Positions 57,146 to 64,000 of a stretch of 64,000 nt of DNA are shown here, in pieces. The notes below the pieces were generated by a model, which was not told where the DNA came from, did no database searches, and saw only the letters and a program-made list of their open reading frames with translations. A program made the position numbers and the translations under genes. Origin of the DNA: Toxotes chatareus (lineage: Eukaryota > Chordata > Actinopteri > Toxotidae). Position 1 is the stretch's first letter. The number at the start of each line of letters is the position of its first letter. Location of the stretch: contig CM028884.1 of NCBI GenBank assembly GCA_016801885.1, positions 2,480,001 to 2,544,000 on the forward strand, given 5' to 3'.

Positions 57146-59940
57146 GTGAGTAATCTGCCTGCATCTCATCCATCCCTCTTTAAATTCTATCACTGCATGT
57201 GGCCTTGTTTTCTTGCTGTGGTGTTAGAGGCATCAGGCAGGTTCAGGAAGGATACGGCTGCTAACTGAAATGTATTGATATGTGGAGCGACAGCAGCGCT
57301 GCTTAAATTTAGCAAAAACAGAACTGAAACTGTGATTGTTGAGCGCCTCGAGCGTTATGTGTTGCTGTCTGGCTGTATGTATGAACTGGACTGTTCTCAC
57401 TGAACATCTTGAGAAAGTTTTAGTCTCATAAAACTACCGGCACCAGTACACTGTGGTACAGTTGTGTGGTGAATAACAACAGAGTCAGTAACAGAGGCTG
57501 AGGGATTACAGTAGGTGATGGATGAGTATAGTAGATCAGGTTACACTAGTACAGTAGTCAACTGTACCTTTTTTTTTGCTCAGTAAAAGGGAAGCTGTTG
57601 TGATCTGCTGTTATAGTTTGTCTTTTAATTTCCTGTTTATGTCAGGAGTGTGGACGTGTCTGTGTTGCTGGTGATCACCTTGTGCTTGCATTTTAACTCA
57701 CATTTGACCAGTGTAACACATACTGCTTAACTTGGTGCTGGTGGAAAGTGATCGACTTTCTTTCACAGCCATCTCACAAACATCAACTGCTTATCAACTC
57801 AGAGCTCCTGCACAGTGTCCGATCAGCTAGTTATGTTATTATAGTTAATAATCACATTGACTGGACAGTGGGATAACCACACATGCCCCGTGGCCTGGTT
57901 TTGTGGCTGTCTGGTGTTCACAGTTTGCTCTGGATTCAGCCTGCGTCCTTTCCAGGCAGTGTTCCAGAAATCAGGTGTCAGGTCAGAGATGGCAGAATGT
58001 AGGTAGAATGGGTTTGCAGGGATTTGAACTGGTGGGGGTCAGGGTACAGTCCCTCAGGCAGTGGTGTATCTATAAGGAGATAGCTGTGTTGGACTGGTCT
58101 AGATTTGGAAGCACTCTTCCAATTGGACTATTTTTGTGTGATATTGCTGCATTTACATGTACTGTGTCTTCATTTATGTGATTACATAATGGCAAAATCC
58201 TGTAGGGACTTATTATGCAATTATTCACAAAATGAGAAGAGTCCAGTGGATCATCTGTAGTTCATTTATTGTAGCCATAAAAGGGAACTCTGAAAAAGTC
58301 TGACAGTGATTGTGTTAATAAATAATCACTGATGATCAGATGTGGAAGATTTCTTTCTTTTGGAGTTGACTGAGATTTGGACCATCAAAGCTTAATTCTT
58401 GGGAACAGAATATGTAACCAAATACTCTCAAAGAGAAAAAAAACAAATTTTAGACATTTCAGCTTCATCTTACACTTAACTGCATCTTCATTTAGTGGAT
58501 GAAACTGGTTCATGTATGTGAACTAAATATGGACAGTGGTTCAAAGATGGTGTCTGGTGTCAGATGTGAAGGTCAGGTGTTCACTCGTGTCATTTGGTCT
58601 CTCGTCCAGGATCCTTGCTGTTTCAGTGATGTGGTGTCTGTTCCCCCACAACTGTCCCATGTTATGTCATGATGATGTCACAGACCACTTCAGGTCTGTG
58701 ACATTGTCGTCTCAGGAGGAGTCCTGTCTTTAGGGTGTACCAGTCTTTGTGAGGACAATGCATTCCCTATCCCCTTACCCTTACCATCTGAACTGAATGC
58801 CTAACCCTAACCCTGGTTTATTAGTGGTCAGGAACAGAAATTATTCTGGTCCATCTTTGTGACTTTTGATAAGATTTGAGAAACTGAATCTTCCGACTGG
58901 TTTCATGGTTGTGTTGTAGTTTTGAAGTAGAATTTTGTGTTTGTCCTGGTCAGAATTGAGTTTCGATTTTCTCCACCTCCTCTCAGCCTTACTATGATCA
59001 TATTTCAGCTGACTTACAGGAGCAGCATTTCTCCATGGGGCTTTCATTTTACCAGAGTATCTTGGTTTTTAGTGATGCAACAGTATTTATACTTTCCAGC
59101 AGGTTGTGTGTTGAAGGTAGCAACAAAATCGTCACAGTTAACAATGAAAGATAGTAAAGGTAAAGTAAAGGTGACAGCAAAGAGCAGAACTGGTTTATAA
59201 ATGCTTCAGCAGAATTTTCTTTGATGTACTATTTTCAGTTCTACTTGAACTATCTACAGATATGTAAAGAGTTTGCTGGCCTTAAACGTCTCAATGATCA
59301 GGGAACATAAATTGAGAAGCACCAATGTTCATAACTATAAATATTCTAAGCAAACATTCTAATAATCGATCAATATAATCAATAACTAATCTAATCAATA
59401 TTTCGATATTATCAGTCACCTTTCAAGTAAAAACAGTGGGAAAAATGCTACACTATTCTCAGCTTCTCAAACGACAGGATTTCCTGCTTCACATTGTCAC
59501 ATATAATAAACTGAATACTGTGGTTTTTGGACCTTTTGTCTGCATTTGAAGAAGTCACCTTGGATCCTATGAAGGTGTGACTTTTCATAGAGCAAATGAT
59601 TCATTGAAATAAAATAATTGGCTGATTAATCAATAATTAAAATAATCGTAAGCTGCTGTATAATCTGAATAATTGGTTGAGCCATTTATCAAACAAAAGA
59701 GCTAATCATTGTTTTGCAGCTTCGTTAATGTCTTAGATTCTTTTCTGTTTTATATCATAGTAAACTGAATATCTTTGGGCTTTTGACATGTGGTCGGACA
59801 AAACAAGACATCTAGACAGGACACCTAGGACTTGCAAATTGTGAAGGGAATTTTTCTCCATAAACTAAAGGGCTAGTCTGATAATGGATTCAATGGACAG
59901 TGTGAGACTGAAAAAGATCAGGACAGAGACAGAGTGAGGG

Positions 59941-59960
59941 GGAGAGAGAGAGAGAGAGAG
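59941..59960. repeat. (GA)n microsatellite
   Basis: A twenty-nt GA array. Confidence 0.93.
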
Positions 59961-60099
59961 CCAGGAAGCTGAGAGGCTGGCGTGGCTCTTAAACAAAGAA
60001 GCATCATTCCCCGCTCCCTCTCCCACCTACCCCCGAGCCCCCCCCCCTGTTCCACTGCTCTCTCTCTCCCCGCCTCCCCGATGCTCCCTCTCTCCTCAG

Positions 60100-60152
60100 T
60101 TAGTCGGAGGGTTAGACAGGAGGAGATCATCCAGGAAGCACAAGCAGGATGG
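60100..60152 (+). CDS. Candidate small coding exon (possibly lrrk1 exon 3)
   Basis: An excellent pyrimidine tract and acceptor (CCCTCTCTCCTCAG ending at 60099) precede 53 nt ending at donor GTGAGG. The preceding lrrk1 exon ends in phase 1, so the join reads ISRRVRQEEIIQEAQAGW, open throughout and ending in phase 0. Similarity to the human region SRRTEGIRAAYRRGD is weak. It could equally be an unrelated splice-like site. Confidence 0.3.
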
Positions 60153-62784
60153 GTGAGGATGCTGGGTAGATGCCACACAGCAGCTGAACTGAAACCTTGA
60201 AAAGATAACAGACAGCTTTATATGTGATGGTCGCAAGAGCAAGAGGAGGATTCGCTGCTTTGCTATGAGCAGGTTAGTAGGAGAGAGCAGCAGAGAGGCA
60301 GAGCTAAATGGAGCCTTGTTTACATGCTGCACATGTAGGACTGACTGAGCCTTAAATCTACTCTGTGCTGAGCTCCGGCTGCGGTAATAATTTACTGACG
60401 ACAAATTTGGATCAGCCAGTGTGGTCTGAGGATGTAATGGATCTGATGCCTTCTATACTGTAGAGCTCATTAATGCAGCAGTGGTTGTTTATTAGAATCC
60501 ATTAACCTAGCTCTGATACATTTCACTCATATGGATGTATTACTCTGGGTTTTAATGGAGGATTGTAGTGGGATAAGAATTTGTCCACTGACCAGTCTAG
60601 AGATACAGCTGCCGGGTATGGCACCCCAGGAGGTGGGCAAGAAGCAGGTTGTAGTCTAAACAGCACAGCTGCTTTAGATTTTCAAGTCTGTTTTGAACCA
60701 ATAAACAGTCCACCATGTGGCACACACACGCTGAAAAAGTTCTTGATCTAAGCTTTTTGATCTTATCCATTTTAACCCCACCTCCTGACAGGCGTTGGAT
60801 CAGCTAGTCATCATGTTTAACTTACAGGTCAGCGTGATGCATTGTGGAGATTTGAGCACATCCTCTCCTCTGAGAGCCTGTGTGACCTACCATTACCTAT
60901 GACTGCAGCTTTCTTTCTTTCTGCTGCCGCTACCTGCCTCTTGTCTACTGTAAAAACAATGAAGGCACCAGTAGCAATGGTTTGCTGACTAAAGGCATGT
61001 TAATATTCATAAAGTTGTAATCCTTAAGATTTCAGTCCAGGTTGATTTTGGTGACACAGGTGGCTCTGGGTGTGACAGCAGCTACTTTGTCAGAAACGCT
61101 GGTGTTCAGTGCAGCCAAACAAACTCACATTGTTTTAATAAAGAGGTCAATCAATAATCTTTCGTCAGGCCAAGTGCAACCATGATCTGACTTAATGCTG
61201 CACGTGGCGTGAATTGTTTTCCACACAATAGCAGGACACAGTAAAAGGAGTTTGTTTCCATGCTGAGGAGCTGGGGGTATGAGGCCTGTAGCCGCCTCTT
61301 TGTCTAACAGCTCACTGTGGCTCCTTATTCCATTACTGCTATCAAACATTCAGAGTGATCTGCTGATGAAAAATCAGGAAAACTACCGTTATCTGATTTA
61401 GTGATGCATTTTTGATAAACAGTTGCTAAACACTGGGATAAACCCATTGCTTTTCCTGTAACTGCTTCACAATAAAAGCCACTCTTTGTTTTTCCCAGTG
61501 GAATGCTTTTAATGTGAACGGGCAGCAGTATTAAATATTGGATTAGCATTAGCAGTAACGTAACACAGCTCTTATTCAGCATTAGGAGAACGAACAGTAA
61601 ACACAGAGGCTGTTATCCATAAAGTAAACATGCATTGTTTCCTGTGAACCTCCTCATTCAAGGTAGGAAATCTGAATCCACTCCACCACTACCAATGAGA
61701 ACTATTAGACTGAGAGCTAATTACAGAATATACAGTGAATGGTTACGGCTGGGAAAAAAAAGTAAAACCAGGCTTTGATTGTAGGAAAACCTTAAGAATT
61801 GTAACTGTAGCAACTTTTTTTTGCACATGTAATTTATGTAGAACAAACTTGTTCCTTTTAAAGAAGTGCATAGTGTAAGTGATCCCTCTTGTGAAAAGAG
61901 GAAGCCTGTGGTGTGATTGTCTGTGGGTCTAAAGCACTGGCATACAGCTGTTGAAAGGGACAGAGTGTATCTATGAGAACTGTCTGAATATAAAACAAGG
62001 ATTATATATAACTTATGTATACCTTACAGACACAGGTGAACTGTGTTTTGACCACTTAAGTATTGATATTGTATTATCAATCAGTAGAATAAGCACCACT
62101 GATTTGACCTGGGTATCAGCTGTGGCTGGTTCTCCTGTCCAGCAGGTTCAGTTCATCAGACGTCAGAAGTTTAGTTTGAATGTAATCATTATTGGTTGCG
62201 TGTATAATTGAGTGTGACAGTTGATTGAGTTGACTTGATGAAAACTGTGTTACCACCAGTGTGTTTTGACATTAGGATTGAAGACTGTCCACAGTGGATG
62301 TGAAACTGGTTCCTTCTTGTGGTCCAGCACTGACAGAGAGAAAGTGAAAGTTGATGAGTGTCGAGAGGATCAAGGTGGAAATTCCACTGAAAGCTTCACA
62401 CTGACACTGATCAGCTCTCATGAATCCCTGCTGATATGTGATGATTATCCTGTAAAATGCTGTAAAATACTTTTTTTTTTGTCAAATACAAATGCTTCAG
62501 AATCAGCATGTAGAGAATTGTGGAAAGCTAAAAGTATCCATCGAAAACACTGAATGAAATTCTGTGAGGTGGTTTAGCGGCACCTTAAGCTTCTTAGAGC
62601 TCCATAATCCTTGAGGCAGGGCTCATTGCTGTTTTTCTTCAGAAAACCATTTGGTGTCACTTTTGCTTTTATTCAATAGTTGTCTGTAGATCCAGAAAAA
62701 AAAGGACTGAGAAACAAATGTCCCCAGTTAGATACAAACCAGTGACTAATAAAGTATGCACTTGCTGACAGGACTTTTTTAAAT

Positions 62785-62815
62785 TCATGAAATAAAAAGT
62801 AACAGTGCAATAACT
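62785..62815. repeat. Fragment of a dispersed repeat shared with 6957
   Basis: TTCATGAAATAAAAAGTAAC followed by AGTGCA and ATAAC occurs here and at 6957-6987 with one mismatch. The flanks differ. Confidence 0.65.
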
Positions 62816-64000
62816 TTTGAAGACTTTTTAATGTCTGCCATCATTTGTGTTAAAGAAAGATAATAATGGACACCAGCGATGATCAGGGAGGAACCCACCA
62901 TCAACTGAGACCTCATCTCCACTTGGTATTAACCTGTAATCTGTATCTGGATATGTTATCTCCATAATAATACCCAATCACATCCCATTTACATTTTCAC
63001 AAACGTTGTTGTTATCCTGACTCTGTCTGTACTATGATCAGATGTCAGAATGCAAATTAGACCGGCAGAGTAGACCAGTCAACAAACAAGATGCCTCTCA
63101 GGTGAAGGGAAGCTGTGTGGGATTTTTTTGTGTGGGTCATGTGACAGACGGAGGCAGCTAAAGAATCTGTTGGCTGGTTTTCAGCAGCTTTCTAACTTGG
63201 CTAATGTTAATGTGGCAGCTTGAGGAAGAGGTGGAGTTAGATGACCAATAAACTCGTTTTTTTCTTTAGAATGTGATCAAACTGGACAGATCATCATTGT
63301 CGTTTGCACTTGTCTGAGATCTGCTTACAGTGTGACAGACCACCTCCATGTGTTGATGTAATCTGCTGAATCTGTACTGACACCAAAGACTGGCCTTATT
63401 TAGTGGACTGGGGATTGGTCATGACTGCTTCGTCAATTCTGTTATAAAATAGTGTGTTTTCACCATCAGTCAAGGTGGGTCACCTACTCAGGTTTTACTG
63501 CCACAGCAGTAAGCAGCTGGCCTCATGTTACTTTATGTAAAAATGCTTCCAGTGAGCTCCACACAGTGTTGTGTACAGATTTTAAATTTGGGAAGAAGAG
63601 AGCACTGTTATCAGGTCATTGTGTTGTATCAGTGGATATCCTGAATTAAGGAAGCAGATTTGGTAACAGAAACAGTTTGGCTGGTGCATCCTTAGCTGGT
63701 ATTTTTGTCGTCACTAGAGGTTTTTTATGTCTGCGCGGTTTCTGTAACAGGATCCTGTGTTTCATTTCTGCCATGTGAACAGATGATCCTCAAGTCATCC
63801 TCCTCTGTCTCAAAAACAAAATCTCCTCATCCTCTGTCCTCAACTCTTCTTCAATTACTTCCACTGCTTATCACACTGATGTTCAGTCGCCACTATTGTT
63901 TGTTCGTGTAGCAGAAGTCTGGAGTGTAGTTTTCCTTTGATCTCTAAATCAGATGGATAAGTGAAAGGGGAAATTCAGTAATGGGGGAGGTGTTGGCTGC

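Larger units (their letters stand above)
57146..64000 (+). other. lrrk1: Putative lrrk1 intron 2 and beyond
   Basis: No ankyrin or leucine-rich-repeat exon of lrrk1 is recognised. Present are a candidate small exon (60100-60152) preceded by a C-rich tract, a (GA)n array (59941-59960), a fragment at 58590-58645 resembling the aldh1a3 3' UTR, and a repeat word at about 62787 shared with 6957. The remainder is A/T-rich without recognisable features. Confidence 0.5.

Noticed and set aside
58801..58815. CTAACCCTAACCCT, a telomere-like run
   Set aside because: Only about two and a half units, expected as chance or part of a dispersed repeat; not evidence of an interstitial telomere.
60096..60404. 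102-codon minus-strand ORF overlapping the candidate exon
   Set aside because: No family resemblance; serine- and leucine-rich translation of low-complexity DNA.
1..64000. CRISPR arrays, operons, phage or bacterial mobile systems, rRNA or tRNA genes
   Set aside because: None seen; splice structure and gene content show vertebrate nuclear DNA.

Overview
This is vertebrate nuclear DNA, most likely from a ray-finned (teleost) fish. It has split genes with GT-AG introns, no operons, many (TG)n microsatellites, several decayed Tc1/mariner and hAT DNA transposons with MITEs, and a tRNA-type SINE. The order asb7 - aldh1a3 - lrrk1, all on the + strand, matches human 15q26.3 (ASB7-ALDH1A3-LRRK1) as I remember it, and supports all three identifications.

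Layout. (1) About 0.5-10.7 kb: asb7, three coding exons (2218-2428, 4327-4932, 10533-10672) joining to 318 codons, plus a possible 5' non-coding exon at 477-598. Its second coding intron holds several fossil transposons. (2) 10.7-31.9 kb: about 21 kb with no gene I can support. It contains a complete but dead Tc1-type element (13221-14135) with TA target sites, two copies of one MITE family (27187-27399 and 30131-30420, the second carrying an inserted segment), a 146-bp dispersed repeat pair, microsatellites, and two TE-free stretches that could hold regulatory DNA. (3) 31.87-52.3 kb: aldh1a3, with a GC box and TATA box, 13 coding exons joining to 511 codons, and a 3' UTR with two AATAAA signals. 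(4) 53.0-64 kb: a small hAT element with a perfect 8-bp target-site duplication, then a CpG-rich segment ending in a splice donor (candidate lrrk1 promoter/first exon), a short exon that fits the N-terminus of LRRK1 (57076-57145), and a long intron continuing off the window. One further candidate exon lies at 60100-60152.

What the genes do. asb7 encodes a substrate receptor (ankyrin repeats plus SOCS box) for Cullin-5 ubiquitin ligases. aldh1a3 encodes a cytosolic retinaldehyde dehydrogenase that makes retinoic acid, with patterned expression in eye, inner ear and other tissues. lrrk1 encodes a large ROCO-family kinase. They are neighbours by conserved synteny and not through a shared pathway.

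I found no convincing novel multi-gene system. The most checkable observations are the dated layers of transposon insertions, a Tc1 remnant about 260 bp upstream of the aldh1a3 TATA box, a cluster of substitutions next to the Aldh1a3 catalytic cysteine, two weak splice donors in aldh1a3, and some strong intronic hairpins. All family assignments are by eye and from memory; no search was run.
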